Notes: generated by a model not told the origin, from the sequence alone. A DNA stretch of 64,000 bases from Rhodobacteraceae bacterium EL53 (GCA_900313015.1 OMPR01000015.1:186001-250000); one strand, 5' to 3'; numbered from the stretch's first letter, positions 28,905-37,982 are shown. Numbers and translations: made by a program.

Positions 28905-29600
28905 ATGACAAAGCTTCCACCCCAACTCTCGATCGGCGTGCCTGCCGGTGCGATTGCGCCGGCGGCCATGGCGGTGGCTCCCTATTGGGCATGGCCCTGG
29001 ATTGCTGCTGCGGCACTCTATGCTCTGTTTTTGAGCCACTATCAGAATTGGCGCGGCCCGCTGACACAGGCCGAAGTCGACGACGTCCTCAAGACCATCC
29101 AGCCCAAGAATGATCCTGACGGGTTTCGCGCCTTTCTCGAAACCGATGATGGCGGTGAGTTTTTCATGCTCAATCTCATGCTGTTTCCCGACGGCAAGAT
29201 CGCGCATCCTGATACCGGCGCGCCGATCGAGCCACGGACACTGGTGCAAAGCTACTCCCGACCATTTATCAAACAGCTGCTCCTGCGCGGCGGGCACCCT
29301 ACACTTTTAATGATGCGTCATGGCGGGGATGTTGACAGTTGGGGGTCGACCGCCGAGAGCGGCGCACAATGGGGAGTGACCAACGTGATGCGCTATCGCA
29401 GTCGCCGCGATCTGGCAAATATGGCCGCCATGTCTGCCTTTGCGGGCATCCACCAGTTTAAGCGCGCAGCCATTCTCGAAAACATCAGCTACCCGAACAA
29501 GATGATGATGACGGGTTTTGCCGGTCCGCGGCTTTTCATGGCGACGGCGTTAGTCCTGGCCGCAGCGCTCGGCAATCTCGTCATTCTCGCGCTGAGTTGA
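28905..29600 (+). CDS. Membrane protein with DUF1330-like core, function unknown
   Basis: 231 residues. Two hydrophobic N-terminal segments (about 10-45), a soluble ferredoxin-like-looking core (FLETDDGGEFFMLNLMLFPDGK... to ...FAGIHQFKRAAILEN) and a C-terminal helix (about 208-228). The core resembles DUF1330/Dabb-type small-molecule-binding folds, a weak assignment. It lies between the damaged GST and the DUF2855 gene on the same strand, so it is likely part of the catabolic set. Confidence 0.6.
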   Translation: MTKLPPQLSIGVPAGAIAPAAMAVAPYWAWPWIAAAALYALFLSHYQNWRGPLTQAEVDDVLKTIQPKNDPDGFRAFLETDDGGEFFMLNLMLFPDGKIAHPDTGAPIEPRTLVQSYSRPFIKQLLLRGGHPTLLMMRHGGDVDSWGSTAESGAQWGVTNVMRYRSRRDLANMAAMSAFAGIHQFKRAAILENISYPNKMMMTGFAGPRLFMATALVLAAALGNLVILALS

Positions 29601-29661
29601 CGAGAGGCGATATCTCCCAAGTTAATGATTTCGGGTTCTGACACAGAATGAGGATTTTAGC

Positions 29662-30747
29662 ATGACCACAATCACCGAGCTTTGGACCAACCGCACCGAT
29701 CTGCGCGACATCAAATCCGTCACGCGCACCGTTCCAGAGCTGAAAGAGGGCGAAGTTCTGATGAAAATCGAGAAACTCGGCCTGACCGCTAACAACGTCA
29801 GCTATGCCGTGACCGGCGATAAGATCGGCTATTGGGGTTATTTCCCCGCTGATGAACACTGGGGCAAGGTGCCTGCTTGGGGCTTTGCCCATGCCATCGA
29901 AAGCAACTGCGCTGAAATCAAAAAGGGCGAACGTGTCTGGGGCTTTTTCCCGCTGGCCAGCCATGTTGTGCTGCGCCCGAGCAAGGTGACCGACAGCCGC
30001 TTTTTTGACGCTGCCGATCACCGCAATGCGCTGCCGCCGATGTATAACGCCTATATGCGCACGGGGCCGGAGCCTGAAATCCTGAACCAGTTTGAGGATG
30101 AGCGCTGCATCCTTTTCCCGCTCTTCGCGACCTCTTATATTCTGTATGACTTTCTGATCGACAATGATTTCTTTGGCGCGGATCAGGTGTTGATTGGTTC
30201 GGCCTCTTCCAAAACCGGCTTTGGGCTGGCGCATCTTCTGATCAACGACAAAACGTTGGACAAACGTGTCGTCGGGCTCACGTCGCAGGGCAATGTCGCA
30301 TTTTGCGAAAAGCTCGGATGTTTTGACGAGATCACTGTCTATGGCGCGGAAAACGCGTTGGACGCATCTGTCAAATCCGTTTTTATCGACATGTCTGGAG
30401 ATGTGCCTTTGACCATACGCATGCACGCGCATTTCACCGACAATATTCTGGCCACATGGGTTGTCGGTGCCACCCATTGGGAGGACGGCGGAAAACCGCC
30501 CAGCGACCTGCCGGGCGCAAAACCCGCCTTCTTCTTTGCCCCCACCCATATGGGCAAGCGCGACAAGGAATGGGGACCGGGCAAGTTCTGGCAAAAGGCT
30601 TTTACCGCCAGTATCGGCGTGACACAGGACACCGCGTCGACGCTGGACATCGTGGCGCAGAACGGTGTCGACAAGGTCGCCGCGTCCTGGCTTGCGCTTT
30701 TGGACAACGAAGTGCCCGGCAGCACAGGGCTGATTGTCAGTATCTAG
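29662..30747 (+). CDS. DUF2855-family protein (MDR-like)
   Basis: 361 residues. The N-terminal GroES-like half (LKEGEVLMKIEKLGLTANNVSYAVTGD) and a Rossmann-like second half (VLIGSASSKTGFGLAHLL) resemble medium-chain reductases but lack the usual zinc ligands and have a degenerate GxGxxG. This is the DUF2855 pattern, with unknown activity. GAGGATTTTAGC before the ATG gives a good ribosome binding site. In this cargo it may reduce an enoyl or enone intermediate. It converges with the GST at 30799. Confidence 0.82.
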   Translation: MTTITELWTNRTDLRDIKSVTRTVPELKEGEVLMKIEKLGLTANNVSYAVTGDKIGYWGYFPADEHWGKVPAWGFAHAIESNCAEIKKGERVWGFFPLASHVVLRPSKVTDSRFFDAADHRNALPPMYNAYMRTGPEPEILNQFEDERCILFPLFATSYILYDFLIDNDFFGADQVLIGSASSKTGFGLAHLLINDKTLDKRVVGLTSQGNVAFCEKLGCFDEITVYGAENALDASVKSVFIDMSGDVPLTIRMHAHFTDNILATWVVGATHWEDGGKPPSDLPGAKPAFFFAPTHMGKRDKEWGPGKFWQKAFTASIGVTQDTASTLDIVAQNGVDKVAASWLALLDNEVPGSTGLIVSI

Positions 30748-30798
30748 GATCAGGACCTAGCCCAGAGCATTTCGCCTCCATCCGGTGCCAGGCCTGTG

Positions 30799-31959
30799 TC
30801 ACAGGTTTTCTTGTTCCGAAGCTGCTTCAATCGGCTCCCATATCTCAAGATGGTCTTGCCACCCGACACGACGTGACACCCGCAGGTCGAGGAATGGTGC
30901 AAGGCCGCAACGCTCAAACAGGGTGTGCACTGTCGCTTGCGCCGCCTCGGGGGCAGCATCAAAACGATCGGTCATCCGCTGGGACAGGAAATGCCGGTAG
31001 GCTTTGACCGGCGCAGGCATCTTGGCCCCGCGCAGTTCGAATTGCGTCATTGCGAAAACCCGGTGGCCTTCGATCACCTCGTTGGGCTGTTTCGTCAGCC
31101 ACTTATCACAATAGGCATGATGGGCGGCGTATTCGGCGGCGTATTCTTCGGCCACGTACTTAAGCAAAGACAGAAATGTGTCCGGCGGGTTTTCAAGATT
31201 CACCATGCCTGTGCCCCACGCCAGCGAAACAGCGTCCTCGATATCCTCGAACGCGTTCATCCGTTCGGTCCAGTCAAAGACAAAAGGCGCGCGTTCCTGC
31301 ATCAGAGCCAGCGGGAGCCGGTCGCGCCCAAGGTGAGCAAACATCGGGCCAAACAGCGCGTAATCCGCGATTGTCGGACGCCCACCTAAGAGGTAGGGCA
31401 TCACAGCGAAATGCGCGTTCAGCCGGCCGAGAAAGTCCAGATAGGCCGCCTCGATCTCCGCCGCGTTCTTGGCGTTTGCCCCGATCATCGCAGTATATGT
31501 GCGTAAGAGACCCGACAGCTTCTCGAAACCTGCGTCACTTTCCGCTTCGTTTTTGCCCAACGGTAGGGCGTCGCGGAAAATATGCCGAACAAATGGCGTT
31601 TGCTCAGGTAAGTTCCAGCGATAGTGCATCGCTGGACGCATGAGGCCCTCGTTGCCGAACAGATCGAATAGGCGGGCGACGACATTCAGTGCTTGGTCTT
31701 TGGGATAGACCGAAAACCGGCTCTGTCCTGAGGCCTCAAAGTGGTCAATGATGCGCGCGCCATCCTGCAACAGCGTGCCATCAGGCAGTTCCACCACAGG
31801 TATGATACGCCGCCCAATTGCGGGGTAGATTACCTTTAGAGCCCGCTCTGACCCCGGCGCGCGTTCCGTGAACGCAATGCGCTGATGGCGCAGATAGGAC
31901 CGCACTCTTGCAGAGTATAGCGACAGCTTGCCGCCATAAAAAACCACTTGGTCCGTCAT
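30799..31959 (-). CDS. Glutathione-transferase-like protein with C-terminal extension
   Basis: 386 residues, well above the usual 200-230. The thioredoxin-like domain starts VVFYGGKLSLYSARVRSYLRHQ and contains LPDGTLLQDGARIIDHFEASG (glutathione-contacting turn). The helical C-domain follows (GRPTIADYALFGPMFAHL). Beyond it is an extra region of about 110 residues ending near CGLAPFLDLRVSRRVGWQDHLEIWEP, shared with the protein at 43555. It starts 21 bases from the sulfatase stop, downstream on the minus strand order sulfatase then... GST precedes sulfatase only spatially; transcription runs from sulfatase into GST. Substrate unknown. Confidence 0.88.
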   Translation of the reverse strand: MTDQVVFYGGKLSLYSARVRSYLRHQRIAFTERAPGSERALKVIYPAIGRRIIPVVELPDGTLLQDGARIIDHFEASGQSRFSVYPKDQALNVVARLFDLFGNEGLMRPAMHYRWNLPEQTPFVRHIFRDALPLGKNEAESDAGFEKLSGLLRTYTAMIGANAKNAAEIEAAYLDFLGRLNAHFAVMPYLLGGRPTIADYALFGPMFAHLGRDRLPLALMQERAPFVFDWTERMNAFEDIEDAVSLAWGTGMVNLENPPDTFLSLLKYVAEEYAAEYAAHHAYCDKWLTKQPNEVIEGHRVFAMTQFELRGAKMPAPVKAYRHFLSQRMTDRFDAAPEAAQATVHTLFERCGLAPFLDLRVSRRVGWQDHLEIWEPIEAASEQENL

Positions 31960-31980
31960 GATTGTTCACCTTTCAGGCAG

Positions 31981-33624
31981 TTAATTCGGCCAGTAGACAA
32001 AGGCATCCCCCGCGACAAACTCGTCAGCCAGATGCTTGTCGATGGCTAGCGGGCCCGCAACGACCGACTGCGCCAGAGGTTGCGAACCCGCCCAATGCGC
32101 CTCGATCAGCGCGGTCAGTTCCGCCACCTTTTCCGGCTCTTCATCGATCAGGTTGGTTTGCTCGGTCGGGTCGTCATTCAGATTGAACAGCCAGCCTTGA
32201 TCGAATCTCGGGTTGAGCTGCAATTTCCAGCCCGCCGCCTGCACCACGCGGTAGTCCGACGTCCCCCAATGGATCGCATCGTCGGGTCGTGTCAGCCGGT
32301 CCGACCCGGTCCAGAGCGGCGTCATGTCGTGCCCGTCGATATCGCGATCCACCGGCAGCGCCCCGCCCCCGGCGGACACCAGCGTCGGCATCAGGTCAAG
32401 ATGCGTCACCGGCGCGTCGATTTTTGTACCCGGAGCGATCTTGCCTGGCCATGTCACCGACATCGGGATTTTTAGCCCGCCTTCGAAAAACGTATTTTTC
32501 CAACCGCGATAGGGCGCATTGACCCCGTCAACACCAATATAGTCCGCCGCGCCATTGTCGCTGGACAGAACCACGATCGTATTGTCGGCAATCCCTTCCG
32601 CCTCTAGCTTGTCCATGATGCGACCCACCGAACGATCAAGCGAGTGCATCATCCCCGCATAGACCCGTTTGCGGTGGGGTTGGATATCGCCAACCGCTTC
32701 GTAATCCTCTTTCGTGGCTTGCAAAGGCGTGTGCGCGCCCCAGTGCGCCAGATAAAGGAAAAACGGCCGACCCGCGTTGGCCTCGATGGCGCGCACGGCA
32801 TGTTCAGTAAAATAGTCCGTCAGATAGCCCTTGGGCGCGAACCAGTCGCCACCACCCTGCATCACCGAATATTGCACCCGCGCCCACAAAAACTTGTCGA
32901 GGGACGAAAAGGGCAGCTTGGCATTGACCACGTTCGGGTCGTCGACCGGTAGGAAAAGCCCGCTGGCCATCATCAGATCTTCATCAAAGCCCTGGTCTTT
33001 GGGCCACATGCCTTCCGCCCGACCCAGATGCCATTTGCCGATATGCATCGTGTGATAGCCAGTATCGCGCAAGATCTCGGCCAAAGTGATCTCGGACCCT
33101 GGTAAGCCGCGCGCGTCAAAAGTCGGGTTGGCCGCGTCGGCCGCTTTGTCATAGATGTATTCGGGCCGCCCCATGGGATTGTAGTTGCCGATCATGGCGA
33201 TCATCCGGCCCATGCCATCGGGCGTGGGCGTCACGTCATAGCCGGTGCTGGATGCATCACGCCCAGTCAGGATCGCTGCCCGTGATGGCGCACAGTTGGC
33301 GTGCCCGGCATAGGCATTGGTGAAAATCGCGCCCTTGGCTGCAAGCCGGGCAATATTGGGCGTCGGGGTGATACCCTCGCCAAAGCCGCTAAGGTCATTG
33401 ATGCCAACATCATCCAGCAGGATGAACACGATGTTGGGTTTGTCGACGGGCAAGGATTCGGTTTTCTCGGGCCCTTTTTCCCAAGTGACTGGACGGTTGG
33501 GCCCCGTCTCAGTGAGATCCCGGTTGGCCACAACATAAAGCAGGATATCCATCCGCTTTGCATATCCAACAACACCCGCCACAAGTATCAGCGCCACCGC
33601 GCCGAGACTGATCTTTTTCCACAT
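31981..33624 (-). CDS. Arylsulfatase with N-terminal membrane anchor
   Basis: 547 residues. An uncleaved-looking signal anchor (residues 5-23) precedes the type I sulfatase domain: PNIVFILLDDVG with Asp71-Asp72, the formylglycine motif CAPSR with Cys111, HIGKWHLGR, and LSSDNGA. The start is supported by GGGAGGACAAGGCC. The catalytic domain should face the periplasm. It is read just before the GST at 31959, 21 bases away, and starts 31 bases from the TTTTGTCATAT motif. Confidence 0.93.
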   Translation of the reverse strand: MWKKISLGAVALILVAGVVGYAKRMDILLYVVANRDLTETGPNRPVTWEKGPEKTESLPVDKPNIVFILLDDVGINDLSGFGEGITPTPNIARLAAKGAIFTNAYAGHANCAPSRAAILTGRDASSTGYDVTPTPDGMGRMIAMIGNYNPMGRPEYIYDKAADAANPTFDARGLPGSEITLAEILRDTGYHTMHIGKWHLGRAEGMWPKDQGFDEDLMMASGLFLPVDDPNVVNAKLPFSSLDKFLWARVQYSVMQGGGDWFAPKGYLTDYFTEHAVRAIEANAGRPFFLYLAHWGAHTPLQATKEDYEAVGDIQPHRKRVYAGMMHSLDRSVGRIMDKLEAEGIADNTIVVLSSDNGAADYIGVDGVNAPYRGWKNTFFEGGLKIPMSVTWPGKIAPGTKIDAPVTHLDLMPTLVSAGGGALPVDRDIDGHDMTPLWTGSDRLTRPDDAIHWGTSDYRVVQAAGWKLQLNPRFDQGWLFNLNDDPTEQTNLIDEEPEKVAELTALIEAHWAGSQPLAQSVVAGPLAIDKHLADEFVAGDAFVYWPN

Positions 33625-33654
33625 TGGCCTTGTCCTCCCTGACCGGGCAATTTA

Positions 33655-33673
33655 TTTTGTCATATCTAATGCC
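33655..33673. promoter_or_regulatory. Candidate operator upstream of the second sulfatase
   Basis: TTTTGTCATATCTAATGCC. The first 11 bases equal those upstream of the ACAD at 21965, and the right part resembles the site at 36259-36277 (ATAATGCC). It begins 31 bases before the sulfatase start. Confidence 0.4.
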
Positions 33674-33773
33674 AGTTTATCGTGGAAGATGAAAAGCGCA
33701 AGCCCAGTGTCGTTGCGTAATTCCGCAGGGTACGTGCATGGCACCCACTGCATCGCAGCGCGCGATCCGCATA

Positions 33774-33792
33774 TATTGACATATAGCATGTC
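33774..33792. promoter_or_regulatory. Palindromic operator upstream of the GST remnant
   Basis: TATTGACATATAGCATGTC contains the perfect inverted repeat GACAT-N5-ATGTC (33778-33792), 18 bases before the remnant's ATG. It is the most symmetric copy of the recurring TATGTCA motif. Confidence 0.45.
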
Positions 33793-33810
33793 GATATGCG
33801 GGAGGCCAAA

Positions 33811-34639
33811 ATGTCTGAATCAGCGAAACCAATCGAACTTCTTGGTGCACCGGCCTCGCCGTATACACGCCAGTGATCCCGCCACCCGGTTCCTTCAGGA
33901 CATTATCGAGGATTACGCCGACGAATGGCTGAGCAAGATGATGTTCCACTATCGCTGGGCGGTGCCGGAAAATGCCGATCATGTCGCGCCGCTGCTGGTC
34001 TACTGGATGATGCCCCAGGCCGCGAAAGGCCCTGCCAATGCCTTTGCCGCAAATTTTGCCGCGCGCCAGATCGGGCGCCTTGGCGTCGTGGGGTCGAACG
34101 ATACGACCGCCGCAATCATCGAAGCCAGCTACCTGCGCGTCCTGAAGCTTCTGGACAGCATAGTCGCGTCCCGCCCGTTCCTGTTCGGTGCCCGCCCATC
34201 GGCCGCCGATTTCTCCATTCATGGCCAGTTTACGCAGCTGCTGACGATCGAGCCGACCTCTGCCGCGATCGCCCGCGAAAACGCCCCGCGACTCCGCGCC
34301 TGGATCGACCATCTTGAAGACGCCACCGGCAACGCCGCTGACGAAAACGGCTGGCTGTCGCGCGACGAGGTGGCCACCACCCTGCGACCGTTGTTCTGTG
34401 AGATCGGCAAAACCTATGCGCCCTTCTTGCAGGCCAATGCCACCGCCCATGCGGCGGGAGAAAAACAGGTCACGTTAGAGATCGACGGAGCACCCTGGAC
34501 ACAGGCCACGTTCCCCTATGAGGCCAAATGCCTACGGGTTTTGCGCGACAGCTTCGCCGCGCTTTCGACGCAAGACCAGACCGCAGTGCGCGATGCATTC
34601 GACGGCACCGGCTGCGAAGTGTTAACGACCCCCCCCTAA
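33811..34639 (+). pseudogene. Glutathione-transferase-like gene with internal deletion and frameshift
   Basis: ATG 33811, with GGAGG five bases upstream, begins MSESAKPIELLGAPASPYTRQ and hits TGA at 33874. In another frame, from about 33875, the sequence resumes as DPATRFLQDIIEDYADEW, which aligns with the LIEDFADEWLL region of the GST at 27851. Some 60-70 residues of the thioredoxin fold, including the glutathione site, are missing. The remaining 250 residues of helical domain and C-terminal extension stay open to 34639. The operator and ribosome binding site are still intact. The end overlaps the FGE gene. Confidence 0.8.
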
Positions 34640-35523
34640 CCCGGATCCTTCACAATGCGAAACCCGGTATGCGCGGTTGAAAAGTCGGGCTCAAGGCTTT
34701 CACGGGCCGCAGTGCGATAACGGCGGCAATAGTTCGAACCGCACAGATAAGACCCGCCTTTGATGGTGAACTGCGGACTACCGTCGCCAAACGGCGTTTC
34801 AGTCCACTCCCAGACATTGCCGATCATGTCATGGGCGCCGATCAGGTTGGCCCGGTAGCATCCCACCGGGGCGGTGCCCGCGAACCCATCCTCGGCCGTA
34901 TTCAGCACAGGGAAAACGCCGTTCCAGGTATTGGCCCGGATCTCGCCATCGGGGCCGCGAAGGCCGGATTCCGGATCGTCGGGGTCAAAAAGGCCAAGGC
35001 TCGCGGCATATTCCCACTCAATCTCATTGGGCAATCTTCCCCCGCCCCATGCCGCATAGGCGCGTGCATCCGTGAGGCTGACATGCACCACTGGGTGGCG
35101 GCCCAGCCCGGCAATATCCGACCCTGCCCCGGCTGGCGTGCGCCAGGTCGCGCCTTTGTCCAGCTTCCACCAGGACAGCAGGTCGGACGGCGTCTCGGTC
35201 TCGACAAACCCCGCCGAACCACCGGTCCGTTCGGCCTCGGTGACATAACCAGTGGCGGCCACGAAAGCGGCGAACTGGTCATTCGTCACCTCGGTGACGG
35301 ACAGCAAGAACGGCGAGACATGCAGCTTTATGGGCCCGCCCTCTTCGGGATAGATCGCGTCGGCACCCTTGACGAACCCGCCGCCCGGCACCTGCACGAA
35401 CCCGCCAATGTCAGCCTCGGCCAGAACACAGCTTCGCGCCGTCCCATCCCCGCTCGGCCACCAGAGCAACGCGCCCGCCAGACTAAGAACCACCAGACCA
35501 GACAGCAAAACCAGCCAGCGCAT
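34636..35523 (-). CDS. Formylglycine-generating enzyme (sulfatase-modifying factor)
   Basis: 295 residues of the SUMF1/FGE family. A hydrophobic N-terminus (about residues 3-22) suggests export or membrane anchoring. The FGE core runs from FVQVPGGGFVKGAD to the end, with RLPNEIEWEYAA and GNVWEWTE. The catalytic pair is visible in GGSYLCGSNYCRRYRTAAR at about Cys261 and Cys266, matching the Cu-binding cysteines of true FGE rather than EgtB or PvdO. It oxidises the Cys of the CxPSR motif to formylglycine using O2, and should activate the sulfatases here. It is read four bases after the TetR gene. Confidence 0.92.
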   Translation of the reverse strand: MRWLVLLSGLVVLSLAGALLWWPSGDGTARSCVLAEADIGGFVQVPGGGFVKGADAIYPEEGGPIKLHVSPFLLSVTEVTNDQFAAFVAATGYVTEAERTGGSAGFVETETPSDLLSWWKLDKGATWRTPAGAGSDIAGLGRHPVVHVSLTDARAYAAWGGGRLPNEIEWEYAASLGLFDPDDPESGLRGPDGEIRANTWNGVFPVLNTAEDGFAGTAPVGCYRANLIGAHDMIGNVWEWTETPFGDGSPQFTIKGGSYLCGSNYCRRYRTAARESLEPDFSTAHTGFRIVKDPG

Positions 35524-35527
35524 CTCG

Positions 35528-36133
35528 CTACTCGGCGCTAGCGATCAAAGCTTCGACAGTGCGGCGCACGACTGCTTCGGCAGCATTGGGGGACAGCTCC
35601 TGGTCCATGCGCAGGTTAATCCAGCAAGCAATCCCCATCGCCTCGTCCAAGGCAGCGAAAAGTACATCGTCCGAGACCACACTTTCCGGCAACACCGACT
35701 TCAGCGAAGCGCGCTCAAGTTCGAGAAACTGGCGATACTCCTCCAACAAGAACTTCGACTGGAACCGGCGCAATGATGCAGCCAAGCGAACGGGCAGGAT
35801 ATATTCCCAAATTTCCAGTCGGCGCTGCATTTGTTCTTCAAACTGCCCGCGCCAGTCGGTTGCCGAGTATGGCTGCAGGAAACTTGGTAAAATTTCTCTC
35901 CGCATATCGCCCGCAATTTCTCGCAACAGGCTTTCCATGTCATCGATATGGCGAAACACCGTACGCATGCTCAGGCCAGAATGTTCCGAGATGTCGATAG
36001 CCCGCGGCGAATAGTTGCCGGCGCGGATCAGGGTCATGATCGATGTCGTAATCTTGTCCCGGCTACGCACGCTGCGCTGCTTGCGACCGTCTTTTTTTTC
36101 TTTTTTCGCAACGGGTTCTGCATTGACTGCCAC
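35528..36133 (-). CDS. TetR-family transcriptional regulator
   Basis: 201 residues. A basic N-terminal tail (KKEKKDGRKQRSVRSRDKI) precedes the helix-turn-helix IDISEHSGLSMRTVFRHIDDMESLL. The remaining helical domain should bind an effector, possibly an acyl-CoA or pathway substrate. It lies upstream of FGE in the same operon and next to divergent cargo, so it is the best candidate regulator of the sulfatase and beta-oxidation genes. The motif TATTGACATA lies 125 bases upstream of its start. Confidence 0.88.
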   Translation of the reverse strand: MAVNAEPVAKKEKKDGRKQRSVRSRDKITTSIMTLIRAGNYSPRAIDISEHSGLSMRTVFRHIDDMESLLREIAGDMRREILPSFLQPYSATDWRGQFEEQMQRRLEIWEYILPVRLAASLRRFQSKFLLEEYRQFLELERASLKSVLPESVVSDDVLFAALDEAMGIACWINLRMDQELSPNAAEAVVRRTVEALIASAE

Positions 36134-36258
36134 TGCTGCATTCCTTTCAGGTCAACCATTCCCAACACCCTATTTGAACGGCTTCCAAAATGCCAGCACT
36201 AGAAAAACGACCGCGTCAGTCCGGTTGAGCGCTTTGATTGTAACGCCCTTAAGCATTT

Positions 36259-36277
36259 TATTGACATATATAATGCC
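36259..36277. promoter_or_regulatory. Candidate operator/promoter between tetR and the secreted protein gene
   Basis: TATTGACATATATAATGCC holds the imperfect palindrome GACAT-N5-ATGCC and a -35-like TTGACA. It lies in the 229-base divergent region. The repeat of this motif elsewhere in the cargo suggests a TetR site, but a plain promoter is not excluded. Confidence 0.4.
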
Positions 36278-36362
36278 ATTACTTTAGATATTTCGCAAGA
36301 GACGGAAGATCGCCGAAAGACCAATACTAAACGGCGCGCTTCACATCGACAGGAGGTTACCG

Positions 36363-36644
36363 ATGAAAACAGTCACATTCTTCACAGTCGCGTTAGCAAT
36401 CAGCGCAACAAGCGCACAGGCCGGATGGAACGAGGCCGATGCCTGCGCTGCCGGGCTATCCGGCGACAGCAAGTTGATCTACAACAGGGTCAAACCGAAA
36501 ATCGTGGTTAGCGACAAGTCAGGCAACGAGGCGCGGATCAGATCAACCGTCAAGGACATGGTGTCCAAAGACGAAGTTGCCTTTATCGGGGTCAGGGGCA
36601 AAGCCAAAAAGGCAGTGGCGTGTCTGCAAAAGGTGGATTCCTGA
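36363..36644 (+). CDS. Small secreted protein of unknown function
   Basis: 93 residues with a signal peptide (MKTVTFFTVALAISATSAQA) and a mature part of 73 residues containing two Cys (ADACAAG and VACLQ) that could form a disulfide. GACAGGAGGTTACCG is a strong ribosome binding site. Related to small periplasmic proteins of unknown role. It is followed by the tandem isomerase gene after 46 bases. Confidence 0.72.
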   Translation: MKTVTFFTVALAISATSAQAGWNEADACAAGLSGDSKLIYNRVKPKIVVSDKSGNEARIRSTVKDMVSKDEVAFIGVRGKAKKAVACLQKVDS

Positions 36645-36690
36645 ATCCTGGAAACCATGAGCCGGGTCGGACCTGGAAAGATAGGTATTC

Positions 36691-37941
36691 ATGTCCTTTG
36701 ACAGCCTGATCAAATCTCGCATCATTGCCCATATCACGGGCGAACCACGGCAATTGCGAAAGCGGGCCGCTTTCGAGCGGCAGCGCCTGCGCCGAGGTGC
36801 AGCGCATGTCGTCGACTATTTCCATGACGTCTCTGATCCATACTCTCATCTGACAGCACAGGTCCTGCGCCGGTTTCAGGATCGTTATGAGATCGAGCTT
36901 CGCCCCCACCTGATCTCCGCGCCGCCAGACTGGGCCGCACCGGACCGGGCGGCGCTGAAAGACTATGCACGGCTGGATGCCGCGCGGCTGGCCGCAAAGG
37001 CAGGGCTTGCCCTTCCCGCCACGCCGATCCCGCCAACAACCGAAAGGCTGGACCATGCCCGCGCCCTTGTGGCCGCTGCCTTGCCTCGGCCCGATTTCGC
37101 TCAGACCGCGATCGCCGTCGGCAACGCCCTGTGGCAGGGCGAGGCTTTGCCGGACGCCCCTGTGAGCAAACCGGCCACAGAGATGGCACAAGGCGACGCG
37201 CGGCTGGAACAGCTGGGGCACTTTCTTGGTGCAACCTTCCACTATGGCGGCGAATGGTACTGGGGCATTGACCGGCTGCATTACCTGGAAGCCCGATTGC
37301 GCGGGCGAGGCGTGGCCAAACCGGACGCGCTAGCAGATCCAATATACGCCCCACCCGCACCCGATGCGACGTCCCCTGCCCCGCCGGGCACGGTGATCGA
37401 ACTTTTCGCCTCTTTTCGCAGCCCCTATTCCTATCTCGCCTTTGACCGTGCCCGCGAATTTGCCCGGGCCCGTGGCGCCGAACTCCGCTTCCGCCCGGTC
37501 CTGCCAATGGTCATGCGCGGCTTGGCCGTACCTCAGGCAAAACAGTTCTACATCCTGCATGACGTCGCCCGCGAAGCCCGACGGCTGGGTATCCCGTTTG
37601 GCCATGTCTGTGACCCGCTTGGAAAGGCGGTCGAGCGCGGCTATGCGCTGATCGGATACGCACGCGAGGCCGGGCGACTGGACGATTATGCATCAAGCTT
37701 TCTGCGTGGCGTCTGGGCCGACGGGATCGACGCCAAAACAAACCGCGGCCTTGCCCGGATTGTCGAACGGGCCGGGCTGGATTGGGACAAGGCAAAACCA
37801 CACCTTCAAAGCGACACCTGGCGCGCGGAAGTCGAAGAAAACCGCCGCGCCCTGACCGCACTGGGCCTTTGGGGCGTGCCCAGTTTCCGCTGCAGCGATA
37901 CCGTATTTTGGGGCCAGGACAGGCTTTGGCTGCTTGCTTGA
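36691..37941 (+). CDS. Tandem 2-hydroxychromene-2-carboxylate isomerase-like (DsbA-fold) protein
   Basis: 416 residues, about twice the usual family length. Two thioredoxin-like units are visible. The first begins VVDYFHDVSDPYSHLTAQVL (about residue 40); the second begins VIELFASFRSPYSYLAFDRA (about residue 232), with the canonical SPYSYLA catalytic Ser and the C-terminal WGVPSFRCSDTVFWGQDRLWLL. Kappa-GST/HCCA isomerases use glutathione to isomerise aromatic ring-fission intermediates. The first unit has a diverged active site, so one half may be structural. It precedes the hydratase gene. Confidence 0.85.
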   Translation: MSFDSLIKSRIIAHITGEPRQLRKRAAFERQRLRRGAAHVVDYFHDVSDPYSHLTAQVLRRFQDRYEIELRPHLISAPPDWAAPDRAALKDYARLDAARLAAKAGLALPATPIPPTTERLDHARALVAAALPRPDFAQTAIAVGNALWQGEALPDAPVSKPATEMAQGDARLEQLGHFLGATFHYGGEWYWGIDRLHYLEARLRGRGVAKPDALADPIYAPPAPDATSPAPPGTVIELFASFRSPYSYLAFDRAREFARARGAELRFRPVLPMVMRGLAVPQAKQFYILHDVAREARRLGIPFGHVCDPLGKAVERGYALIGYAREAGRLDDYASSFLRGVWADGIDAKTNRGLARIVERAGLDWDKAKPHLQSDTWRAEVEENRRALTALGLWGVPSFRCSDTVFWGQDRLWLLA

Positions 37942-37982
37942 AGCCGGCACTGTCCCGCAAGGAAAACGACTAGGAAACGACA

